From: Clostridia bacterium
Lineage (GTDB): Bacteria; Bacillota; Clostridia; Oscillospirales; CAG-272
Direction of reading: 5' to 3'
Assembly (NCBI GenBank): GCA_900770605.1
Contig: CAAGKS010000093.1
Span: forward strand, 1-5,065
Length of the DNA: 5,065 nucleotides
Shown here in pieces: positions 1 to 5,065 of this stretch. Numbering within the stretch: position 1 is the first letter of the stretch; each line of letters starts with the position of its first letter. Under the pieces are notes generated by a model that had not been told where the DNA came from, made no database searches, and saw only the letters and a program-made list of their open reading frames with translations. The position numbers were made by a program, and so were the translations under genes.

Positions 1-621
1 CGATCTGTCAACTACCTTTATTGCCTTATATTCAATTCCGTTAACAACTATCTTATCATCAATTATTCTGACGCCTACGCCTACCGCACTTCCCAAGAAC
101 GAGGAGTCCACTATTGCCATATACTCTTCTATAGTATAATACTCGGCATATACGTCGCCTGTGGCGTTCACGTACGCTTTAAGAAGCTGCGTTCTTATCT
201 GCTCATCGTCGATCTCCTCAAAGGTGAAGTAACGGAATATCATATCAAGAACGTCAAGCTCTGAATACGCCGAATCGTTCGCGGGAACTCCCGTGGTGGC
301 GTTATTCATAGTAGCGTTCGCAAGCTTTACCTTATATGAATTATTGCATATCGAATAGGTAAGCATCACTGCCGCAAGGCAAAGCGCGATGCAGCTGCAA
401 ACGAGCGTGCTGAGTCTCACGTGCTTTGGGGGCTGCTCGTATCTCAAAAACTTAAAGATGCGATTGTTTTCGCGATTTACTTGCTCTACCTTATCCTCTT
501 GCTCTGCTTCTTCTGCTTCTTTTATTTCTTCTATTTGTCCCGCCTGCTCCTCGGTGATTTCGGGATTTTCAACCGAATCATCCTCGGGCATCCGGGGATT
601 ATTCTTATTTTCTTCTGACAC
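1..621 (-). CDS. S41-family C-terminal processing peptidase, membrane-anchored, N-terminal part (runs off the left edge)
   Basis: The first 207 residues are visible; the PDZ core and catalytic Ser/Lys domain lie outside the window. Residues 1-60 are hydrophilic and strongly acidic (Glu/Asp-rich, probably helical, around 28-48). A single hydrophobic segment at about 69-91 should anchor the protein, with the C-terminal part outside the cell. Residues 154-166 (TGDVYAEYYTIEEY region) match the S41 family pattern GDPYSxYxxxEEY, and GSAVGVGVRI at 177-186 matches the GIGxxI strand that opens the PDZ-containing region. These proteases cleave exported or envelope proteins near the C terminus; the substrate here is unknown. 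The start is taken as GTG at 619-621: an in-frame TGA lies 15 bases upstream, a GAGAG ribosome site precedes it by 9 bases, and the ATG at residue 11 lacks a good ribosome site. The family call rests on the N-terminal signature only, since the catalytic residues cannot be seen. Confidence 0.75.
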   Translation of the reverse strand, partial: MSEENKNNPRMPEDDSVENPEITEEQAGQIEEIKEAEEAEQEDKVEQVNRENNRIFKFLRYEQPPKHVRLSTLVCSCIALCLAAVMLTYSICNNSYKVKLANATMNNATTGVPANDSAYSELDVLDMIFRYFTFEEIDDEQIRTQLLKAYVNATGDVYAEYYTIEEYMAIVDSSFLGSAVGVGVRIIDDKIVVNGIEYKAIKVVDRS

Positions 622-655
622 TGTAAATTTCTCTCACTTTCGATGTTTTCCTTTT

Positions 656-661
656 ATTATA
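656..661 (-). promoter_or_regulatory. Candidate -10 box for the S41 peptidase gene
   Basis: A perfect TATAAT reads on the minus strand, 34 bases upstream of the GTG start. The region 17 bases further upstream (679-684) reads ATTTTT, a poor -35, so the promoter is weak, activator-dependent, or uses another spacing. It lies just downstream of the preceding gene's terminator, which fits an independent transcription unit. Confidence 0.45.
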
Positions 662-700
662 TGCCTCGGAAAGACAGAAAAAATCAGTTAAGTGGCATTT

Positions 701-732
701 AAAAACGAAATACTCCGCCAAAGCGGAGTATT
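701..732 (-). terminator. Rho-independent terminator of the PucR/CdaR-family gene
   Basis: A perfect 10-bp stem (709-718 AATACTCCGC with 723-732 GCGGAGTATT) encloses a 4-base loop. On the minus strand it is followed by TCGTTTTT. It begins 27 bases after the stop codon of the regulator gene and ends transcription before the S41 promoter. Read on the plus strand the hairpin has no U-tract, so it is directional. Confidence 0.88.
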
Positions 733-759
733 CCGCAAATTTCATGATCTAAAATTATA

Positions 760-1845
760 TTAATACTTTACAGGCTTGGAATCAAGATACTTTCTTACCA
801 TAAGCGCAACCTTGAAGGTTATAGCGTGCTCAAACTCACGCAGGTCAAGGCCTGTGAGCTTACGGATCTTTTCAAGTCTGTAAACCAAGGTGTTTCTGTG
901 AACGAACAGCTTTCTCGAGGTCTCGGAGACGTTGAGGTTGTTCTCAAAGAAGCACTGAATGGTCATAAGAGTTTCACGGTCGAGCGACTCAAGGTTACCC
1001 TTCTTGAATACCTCCTGCAAGAACATCTCGCAAAGAGTTGTGGGAAGCTGGTAAATAAGACGTCCGATACCGAGGTTTTCATAGCTTATGATGTTCTTCT
1101 CGGTCTCAAATACCTTGCCGACCTCAAGCGCTACCTGAGCCTCCTGATATGCCTTTGCAAGATCCTTGATGTTATCAACAACGGTGGAAATACCGATAGC
1201 GACCTTGGTATAGAACTCAGTTGAGAGCGTATCCGCAATATTTACGGCGATCTTCTCGATCTCCTTCATATCAGTTCCCGCCTTGAGCTCCTTAACGAGA
1301 GCTATATCGTGCTCACCCACGCTGATTACATAGTCGCGGGATTTATCGGGAAACATATTCTGGAGCATCTCAAAGGGCATCATATCAGTCTTGCCAAAGA
1401 ACTTGATGAGGAAAACTATTCTCAGCTCTTCGGTATTGAAATGAAGCTCCTTGGACTTTATGTATATATCACTGGGAAGGATATTATCAAGGATTATATT
1501 CTTGATGAAAGAGCCCTTATCGTACTTTTCGTCGTAAAGTCCCTTGATGTTGCCAAGAGATACGGCAAGAAGCTTGGACATCTTCTCTGCCATCTTGTCC
1601 TCGCCCTCAACGAAAACGATATACTCGCTCTTCTGACCTGTGCCCATGTAACGATAGGTGTATCCGCCAACAGCCATAACGTCCGTAGAGAAGGAAAGCT
1701 CCTCACGCACTCCCTGTCTGATGTCTCCCATCTTACCGAGATCCGAGCAGGAAATAACGACGCCGTTTTCGTCAATAACACCGATAACACGGTCAAACGC
1801 GTCCTTCATCTGATAAATTACACCTTGAAACAGTCTATTTGACAT
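760..1845 (-). CDS. PucR/CdaR-family transcriptional regulator
   Basis: 361 residues in the usual CdaR layout. Residues 1 to about 125 form an N-terminal sensor region (DRVIGVIDENGVVISCSD at 18-35 resembles the sugar-diacid recognition domain). A GGDEF-like central domain spans about 130-245; VAIGISTVVDNIKDLAKAYQEA at 215-236 is typical. The C-terminal PucR helix-turn-helix spans about 290-352, with NVSETSRKLFVHRNTLVYRLEKI at 305-327 as the DNA-binding helices. Named relatives sense sugar diacids or purine-catabolism signals, but the ligand cannot be assigned: the sensor is diverged and no diacid, glycerate or purine gene is adjacent. The start is supported by GGAGAGG at 1855-1861, 9 bases upstream. 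The gene has its own promoter and terminator, so it may act on a distant target or on itself. The family assignment is firm from the C terminus; the effector is unknown. Confidence 0.87.
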   Translation of the reverse strand: MSNRLFQGVIYQMKDAFDRVIGVIDENGVVISCSDLGKMGDIRQGVREELSFSTDVMAVGGYTYRYMGTGQKSEYIVFVEGEDKMAEKMSKLLAVSLGNIKGLYDEKYDKGSFIKNIILDNILPSDIYIKSKELHFNTEELRIVFLIKFFGKTDMMPFEMLQNMFPDKSRDYVISVGEHDIALVKELKAGTDMKEIEKIAVNIADTLSTEFYTKVAIGISTVVDNIKDLAKAYQEAQVALEVGKVFETEKNIISYENLGIGRLIYQLPTTLCEMFLQEVFKKGNLESLDRETLMTIQCFFENNLNVSETSRKLFVHRNTLVYRLEKIRKLTGLDLREFEHAITFKVALMVRKYLDSKPVKY

Positions 1846-1901
1846 ACTTTTAATCCTCTCCGCCTTTTTCTTGAAAATTCGCGTTGTATATATTATCCTA
1901 T

Positions 1902-1930
1902 ATTATAAACTAATTTTTGTAGTTTTTCAA
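1902..1930 (-). promoter_or_regulatory. Sigma-70/SigA promoter of the PucR/CdaR-family gene
   Basis: On the minus strand, TTGAAA (1925-1930) and TATAAT (1902-1907) are separated by exactly 17 bases. Transcription would start near 1895, giving a leader of about 50 bases before the ATG at 1845. The spacing, the 11/12 consensus match and the AT-rich surroundings make this convincing. Confidence 0.8.
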
Positions 1931-2000
1931 TAGGGTTTCAAATATTTTTTATAAAAGTTTACAATTTTTTTCTTTTAAATTGTTAAATAAGTAAATTTAA

Positions 2001-2016
2001 TTGTGCAAAAACACAA
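2001..2016 (-). terminator. Weak candidate terminator after rsmE
   Basis: TTGTG (2001-2005) and CACAA (2012-2016) form a 5-bp stem around a 6-base loop, just after the rsmE stop. The minus-strand downstream sequence is AT-rich but has no clean U-run. The hairpin is short, so some readthrough into the downstream regulator gene is possible. Confidence 0.25.
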
Positions 2017-2019
2017 ATA

Positions 2020-2778
2020 TTAAGTAAGCTCGGTTGACATAATAATACATGAAAGCGCGAAAATGGGGGCGGTTTCAGTTCTGAGTATGCGATTTCCAAG
2101 GCCGACGGACGTCATTCCCGCATCAATGGCGCGCTTTACCTCGTCAGGCGAAAATCCCCCTTCACTGCCAACTATGACAGCAACGGACGGCAACGCCTTG
2201 CCGTTATTCTCTCTTACAAATCTTTCAAGCACACGTCCGATAGGCATAGCTCGCTCCGCCTCGTAGCAAAGCAATGCAAGTCCCGCCTCGCTTGCCTGAC
2301 GTATCATCTCGTCAAAGGACACAGTGGGGCTTACGGTCGGCAGCACACTTCTACCGCTCTGCTTTGCCGCTTCCTCGGCAATACGGGCGCGTCTTTGAGT
2401 TTTTCTCTCCTCGGCGTCTGCCTTTACCTTTACTATACAACGCTCGCTCTCAAACGGAACGATGCGAGATGCTCCGCACTCCACCGCCTTTTGAATGACC
2501 GTATCGAGCTTATCCCCCTTGGGAAGCGCCTGAAACAGCGTTATCTTGCACTTTGGCTCGGCGCTTGAATGCTCCACGCTGAGCACGCTCGCGCTGACTC
2601 TTCTATCCTCCTCAAAGGAATCTATCCTGCAAGTATATTCGTTGCCGCCGCGGTCACATACCGTTATGCTCTCTCCAACCGCCATGCGCAAGGAGCGGGC
2701 GATATGGTGAGCGTCATCGCCGCTTAGCACGACAACGTTTTCATTGATCTGATCGTCATCTACAAAGAAACGAGGCAT
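2020..2778 (-). CDS. rsmE: 16S rRNA (uracil1498-N3)-methyltransferase RsmE
   Basis: 252 residues, the normal family length. RsmE uses S-adenosylmethionine to methylate N3 of U1498 in 16S rRNA of the small subunit; it is a SPOUT-class enzyme with a C-terminal trefoil knot. The N-terminal PUA-like part starts with MPRFF and carries DDAHHIARSLRM at 21-32. Family motifs follow: LFQALPKGDKLDTVIQKAVE (81-100), RIAEEAAKQSGR (132-143), GSEGGFSPDEV (204-214, usually GPEGGF) and LGNRILRTETAP (227-238), the cofactor-binding knot. The start is ATG 2776-2778, with a GGGGGG ribosome site 6 bases upstream (2785-2790). A longer frame to 2874 would add 32 residues absent from the family and would contain the promoter, so it is rejected. 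The usual upstream partner prmA is absent; instead a membrane protein gene diverges from it. Confidence 0.95.
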   Translation of the reverse strand: MPRFFVDDDQINENVVVLSGDDAHHIARSLRMAVGESITVCDRGGNEYTCRIDSFEEDRRVSASVLSVEHSSAEPKCKITLFQALPKGDKLDTVIQKAVECGASRIVPFESERCIVKVKADAEERKTQRRARIAEEAAKQSGRSVLPTVSPTVSFDEMIRQASEAGLALLCYEAERAMPIGRVLERFVRENNGKALPSVAVIVGSEGGFSPDEVKRAIDAGMTSVGLGNRILRTETAPIFALSCIIMSTELT

Positions 2779-2784
2779 TGTATT

Positions 2785-2790
2785 CCCCCC
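2785..2790 (-). promoter_or_regulatory. Ribosome binding site deciding the rsmE start
   Basis: TAGGGGGG on the minus strand ends 6 bases before ATG 2778. The run of six G is unusual for a Shine-Dalgarno site (GGAGG expected) but can pair partly with the CCUCC tail of 16S rRNA. No comparable site precedes the upstream ATG at 2874. Confidence 0.6.
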
Positions 2791-2809
2791 TACTGTCAAT
2801 ATTAAATTT

Positions 2810-2838
2810 ATTATAACATTTTCCGCCGTTTTTTTCAA
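2810..2838 (-). promoter_or_regulatory. Sigma-70/SigA promoter of rsmE
   Basis: On the minus strand, TTGAAA (2833-2838) and TATAAT (2810-2815) are 17 bases apart, the same hexamers and spacing as the promoter of the next gene at 1902-1930. Predicted transcription start is near 2803, about 25 bases upstream of the rsmE ATG. It lies downstream of the alternative ATG at 2874, which supports the shorter protein. Confidence 0.82.
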
Positions 2839-2879
2839 TAGCCTATCGCAAAAATACTCCGCAAAAAAGGACAAAACTT

Positions 2880-4214
2880 ATGACACTGACTCACCTCAAA
2901 AAAGGCATTTGCTCCTCTGCGCTATTCCGCGCCTCGTCTCCGCTCTCCAAAAAGCAAAGCAAGCTCATTGACCTTTTCTTTGCCGCCACCGTTACCGCGA
3001 CGTTTGTCTCTCTCCTTGCCGCCCTTTTGTATTACGTGTACGCCTTCGCCGCATTATCCGCGGGAAACCGCTCGTTTGACTGGCTCTTGGGCATCTTCTC
3101 GGATTTCGCGTATATAATGAACGTATCGCTGAGCGAGAGCCCTTACGTTGCCGAGGACTCCTCGTATCCGCCCTTTGCCATATTCGCGCTTTATCCGTTT
3201 GCGCTCATCTGTAAGAGCGTATTTGCAAAATATGCCGATCAGGTGCTCACCGTTGACGAGCTTACCTCGCGCCTGACGCTCCACGGTGAATTCTGGATAG
3301 CAATATCGCTGTTCTTTGCGGTATGCTCTATTGCAATAGTAACGGCTCTTACAAGGCTTTTCGGGCTTGCTCCCAAGGACGCGCTCAAGATAGGCGTAAT
3401 AACTCTCGTCTGCGCTCCAACGGCGTTCGCCGTGATGCGAGGAAACACGATATATTTCGCGCTGATATTCACCGCGCTTTTTCTCATACTCGAAAAAAGC
3501 AGGAGCGCCGTGATCCGCGAGATAGGCTACCTTTTTCTCGTTCTTGCGGGGCTTATCAAGATATATCCGCTATTCTTCGGGGTGTTTTTGCTATGCAAGA
3601 AAAGGATATGGGCGTCGGTGCGGATAGCCCTGTACTCGATATTGCTATTTCTCTCATCGTTCCTGCTATTTCGCGGCTCTGCGGATCTGCTGCCGTTTCT
3701 CAAAAACCTCGGTGGCTTCGCTTCAAGCGACACGCGCCTCACCGCACCTAACAACCTCTCGCTCGCCTCGCTCCTGTGCAAGACCGCCAACCTTTTAGGC
3801 CGAGACTTTACCGAGACGGACGCGTTCCGCATCTCCGTTACAGCTATACTGCTTGCCACGTTTGCGGTATCCGCCGTATTCGCCATACTGACAAGGAGCA
3901 CCTTTTCAAGATACGTGATAGTCAGCTCCGTGATAATCCTGATACCCCCGATATCCTATTTTTACGTCCTTATATTTGCGCTGCTTCCCTTCATTCAATT
4001 TATACGGGAATATGAAAGCTTTGGGGTAAGAAAGCAGCGGGCCTGCACCCTTGCCTTTCTCTTTCTTTTCCTTACTCCGACGGTGCTGCCGCAAAACTAT
4101 ATCGTACACTCCCTTGTCGCAATAGCGATGCTCGCCGCCGAGCTTATCAGCGTGGCAAACGAGCTGCACAGAAAAAATACCGACACACGAATATCAACTA
4201 CCAAAAGCCTTTGA
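2880..4214 (+). CDS. Polytopic membrane protein, probable GT87/DUF2029-type GT-C glycosyltransferase
   Basis: 444 residues with about 10-12 hydrophobic segments (near 31-56, 96-112, 137-160, 168-186, 188-205, 213-237, 245-264, 318-337, 344-371, 388-404, 406-426). The first extracytoplasmic loop holds a DF..Y motif (D75, F76, Y78) and then YPP at 96-98 opening a membrane helix. RGN at 187-189 precedes another helix, and LIKIYP at 225-230 closes a third. This order (Asp loop, YPP, RGN, K-x-YP) is that of GT87 enzymes, which transfer mannose or other sugars from polyprenyl-phosphate donors to envelope lipids or glycans; D75 would be the candidate catalytic base. Donor and acceptor here are unknown. 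The ribosome site AAAGGA (2866-2871) lies 8 bases before ATG. The gene diverges from rsmE, stands alone, and ends inside its own terminator. No convincing plus-strand promoter was found in the 101-base shared gap. It could also be another GT-C type. Confidence 0.68.
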   Translation: MTLTHLKKGICSSALFRASSPLSKKQSKLIDLFFAATVTATFVSLLAALLYYVYAFAALSAGNRSFDWLLGIFSDFAYIMNVSLSESPYVAEDSSYPPFAIFALYPFALICKSVFAKYADQVLTVDELTSRLTLHGEFWIAISLFFAVCSIAIVTALTRLFGLAPKDALKIGVITLVCAPTAFAVMRGNTIYFALIFTALFLILEKSRSAVIREIGYLFLVLAGLIKIYPLFFGVFLLCKKRIWASVRIALYSILLFLSSFLLFRGSADLLPFLKNLGGFASSDTRLTAPNNLSLASLLCKTANLLGRDFTETDAFRISVTAILLATFAVSAVFAILTRSTFSRYVIVSSVIILIPPISYFYVLIFALLPFIQFIREYESFGVRKQRACTLAFLFLFLTPTVLPQNYIVHSLVAIAMLAAELISVANELHRKNTDTRISTTKSL

Positions 4215-4235
4215 AAATAAAGGCTTTTTTATTTT
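4203..4235 (+). terminator. Rho-independent terminator overlapping the glycosyltransferase stop codon
   Basis: A perfect 10-bp stem (4203-4212 with 4219-4228) encloses the 6-base loop GAAAAT, followed by TTATTTTT. The TGA stop at 4212-4214 lies across the end of the left arm and the loop, so the last three sense codons are part of the hairpin. It insulates the valS leader, whose promoter begins 9 bases later. Confidence 0.88.
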
Positions 4236-4243
4236 TCTTCCTA

Positions 4244-4272
4244 TTGACAAGGCGTATAAAATATGATATAAT
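4244..4272 (+). promoter_or_regulatory. Consensus SigA promoter of the T-box/valS unit
   Basis: TTGACA (4244-4249), a 17-base spacer and TATAAT (4267-4272) match the consensus at all 12 positions. TG at 4264-4265 adds an extended -10. Transcription should begin near 4279, so the T-box leader starts almost at once. Such a strong promoter fits a gene controlled mainly by attenuation. Confidence 0.93.
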
Positions 4273-4290
4273 ACCGAGTGTATATTTCAA

Positions 4291-4517
4291 ACGCTTTGAC
4301 GAAGAGTAGTAGTTGGGAAAATTGCTTCAGAGAGCGGACGGTTGGTGTGAGTCCGCGCAAGATACCTATGAAGTCGCTTCCGAGCGGTGTGGGTGAAATA
4401 CAGTAGTCCACAACGGTGCCTACGTTACAGGCTCACGAGATGGCGCATAGCTTTTTTTGCGTCAAGTCAGGTGGTACCGCGTGCTTCCACGCCCTGATGG
4501 GTGGTGGAGCTTTTTTT
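4291..4517 (+). promoter_or_regulatory. T-box riboswitch leader, valine specifier (GUC)
   Basis: This RNA binds tRNA-Val and allows valS transcription when the tRNA is uncharged. Stem I closes by CGCTT (4292-4296) with GAGCG (4382-4386). AGTA motifs at 4305-4311 face GAA at 4370-4372 (loop-E type), followed by GTC at 4373-4375 as the specifier codon, which matches the downstream gene. AGAGAG (4329-4334) and the apical hairpin GCGGAC/GTCCGC (4334-4339, 4351-4356) with GGTTGGTG in its loop are the tRNA-elbow platform elements. Stem II is GTGG/CCAC (4389-4392, 4408-4411). AACG/CGTT (4412-4415, 4423-4426), with loop GCCT (4418-4421) pairing AGGC (4429-4432), makes the Stem IIA/B pseudoknot. The T-box AGGTGGTACCGCG is at 4469-4481; TGGT at 4472-4475 can pair with the ACCA end of tRNA-Val. 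GCGT at 4459-4462 may form the antiterminator with GCGT at 4479-4482, but this pairing includes two wobbles and is less certain. Confidence 0.95.
4483..4517 (+). terminator. T-box-controlled terminator ahead of valS
   Basis: GCT-CCAC (4483-4490, with one bulged T) pairs with GTGGAGC (4504-4510). CCC (4492-4494) continues to GGG (4499-4501) around a TGAT loop. Seven T (4511-4517) follow. The stem starts just after the T-box sequence and overlaps the possible 3' flank of the antiterminator, so the two folds would exclude each other. It ends 43 bases before the valS ATG. Confidence 0.9.
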
Positions 4518-4560
4518 ATGCTTATTTTTAATTTTTTCACATATATTTAAGGAGGTCAAA

Positions 4561-5065
4561 ATGAATTCCTACAATGAATTGCCAAAGGTATATTCTCCCA
4601 AGGATTTTGAGGACAGAATATACGAAAATTGGTGCCAGAAGGGTTACTTCACACCCGACGTTAACAATCCCGCTCCCACGTTTACGGTGGTTATTCCCCC
4701 TCCAAACGTAACCGGTCAGCTTCATATGGGTCACGCCCTTGACGAGACCTTGCAGGACGTTCTCGTTCGTTATAAGAGAATGCAGGGCTTCAACACACTT
4801 TGGGTCCCCGGAACAGACCACGCAGGTATCGCTACTCAGATAAAGGTTGAGGAGAGACTTCGCGTTGACGAGGGTCTTAGCCGTTACGATCTCGGCAGAG
4901 AGAAATTTCTTGAGAGAGTTTGGGGCTGGAAGGACACCTATGAAAATCGCATAACGAGTCAGCTCAAAAAGCTCGGCGCTTCTTGCGACTGGACACGCCA
5001 GCGCTTCACTATGGACGACGGTTGCTCCAAGGCAGTTCGCGAGGTATTCGTAAACCTTTACGATA
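4561..5065 (+). CDS. valS: Valyl-tRNA synthetase, N-terminal part (runs off the right edge)
   Basis: The first 168 residues of a protein that is normally about 880 residues. ValRS is a cytoplasmic class Ia synthetase that activates valine with ATP and charges tRNA-Val. PPPNVTG (46-52) followed by HMGH (55-58, the HIGH-type ATP-binding signature) and GTDHAGIATQ (84-93) are diagnostic of ValRS rather than IleRS or LeuRS. KLGASCDWTRQRFTMD (136-151) is the conserved stretch leading towards the editing domain insertion. The KMSKS loop, editing domain and C-terminal coiled coil lie beyond the window. ATG 4561 is set by AAGGAGGT (4549-4556), one of the strongest ribosome sites in the window. Expression is governed by the consensus promoter and valine T-box upstream. 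Confidence 0.98.
   Translation, partial: MNSYNELPKVYSPKDFEDRIYENWCQKGYFTPDVNNPAPTFTVVIPPPNVTGQLHMGHALDETLQDVLVRYKRMQGFNTLWVPGTDHAGIATQIKVEERLRVDEGLSRYDLGREKFLERVWGWKDTYENRITSQLKKLGASCDWTRQRFTMDDGCSKAVREVFVNLYD

Noticed and set aside
389..691. Plus-strand frames over the start of the S41 gene
   Set aside because: Their Ser/Phe/Cys-rich translation is the reverse-strand shadow of the acidic, Glu-rich coding sequence.
826..1842. Long plus-strand open frames (826-1224 and 1309-1842)
   Set aside because: They lie wholly antisense to the regulator gene, whose protein matches a known family along its length. Their translations resemble no family and no ribosome site supports them.
1961..1983. AT-only inverted repeat ACAATTT/AAATTGT around a 9-base loop upstream of the regulator promoter
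   Set aside because: It could be an autoregulatory operator, but in such AT-rich DNA a 7-bp AT-rich repeat is expected by chance and nothing else supports it.
2853..2862. AATACTCCGC, identical to one arm of the terminator at 709-718
   Set aside because: The second copy lacks the pairing arm, the match is only 10 bases, and the surroundings differ, so chance is the simplest explanation.
2779..2874. N-terminal extension of rsmE by 32 residues from the ATG at 2872-2874
   Set aside because: The near-consensus rsmE promoter (2810-2838) lies inside it, RsmE proteins normally start at MPRFF, and the shorter start has its own ribosome site.
3054..4169. Several minus- and plus-strand frames inside the glycosyltransferase gene, including Arg-rich ones
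   Set aside because: They are shadow frames of the membrane-protein gene; the hydrophobic periodicity and family motifs belong only to the 2880-4214 frame.
4537..4821. Minus-strand frame opposite the start of valS
   Set aside because: It overlaps conserved valS signature motifs and the ribosome site, and its translation has no recognisable features.

Overview
The window looks like chromosomal DNA from a low-to-mid GC Bacillota, most likely a member of the Clostridia. The evidence is the T-box riboswitch ahead of valS, AGGAGG-type ribosome binding sites, AT-rich intergenic DNA with consensus TTGAAA/TTGACA-17-TATAAT promoters, intrinsic terminators with U-tracts, and Firmicutes-type protein families. 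This is inference; no rRNA or other taxonomic marker is present to fix the lineage.

Layout. Positions 1-621 (minus) hold the N-terminal part of a membrane-anchored S41 (C-terminal processing) peptidase that runs off the left edge. A -10 box upstream of it and a strong minus-strand terminator (about 701-732) separate it from the next gene. Positions 760-1845 (minus) encode a PucR/CdaR-family transcriptional regulator with its own near-consensus promoter. Positions 2020-2778 (minus) encode RsmE, the 16S rRNA U1498 N3-methyltransferase; the longer reading frame starting at 2874 is rejected because the promoter lies inside it. Divergently, 2880-4214 (plus) encodes a polytopic membrane protein that resembles GT87/DUF2029 GT-C glycosyltransferases. 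Its stop codon lies inside a rho-independent terminator. Next comes a textbook T-box unit: consensus extended -10 promoter, Stem I with a GUC (valine) specifier, Stem II, a Stem IIA/B pseudoknot, the T-box sequence and a terminator. It leads into valS (4561 to the right edge, plus), which is truncated by the window.

How the parts relate. The window is a run of mostly single-gene transcription units with housekeeping roles: ribosome modification, tRNA charging, envelope proteolysis and envelope glycan or lipid glycosylation, plus one regulator whose target is not visible here. The best-supported regulatory circuit is uncharged tRNA-Val controlling valS through the T-box. I see no mobile element, CRISPR array, tRNA/rRNA gene, toxin-antitoxin pair or defence gene. 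I do not see a convincing previously undescribed system; the findings below are modest points worth checking.
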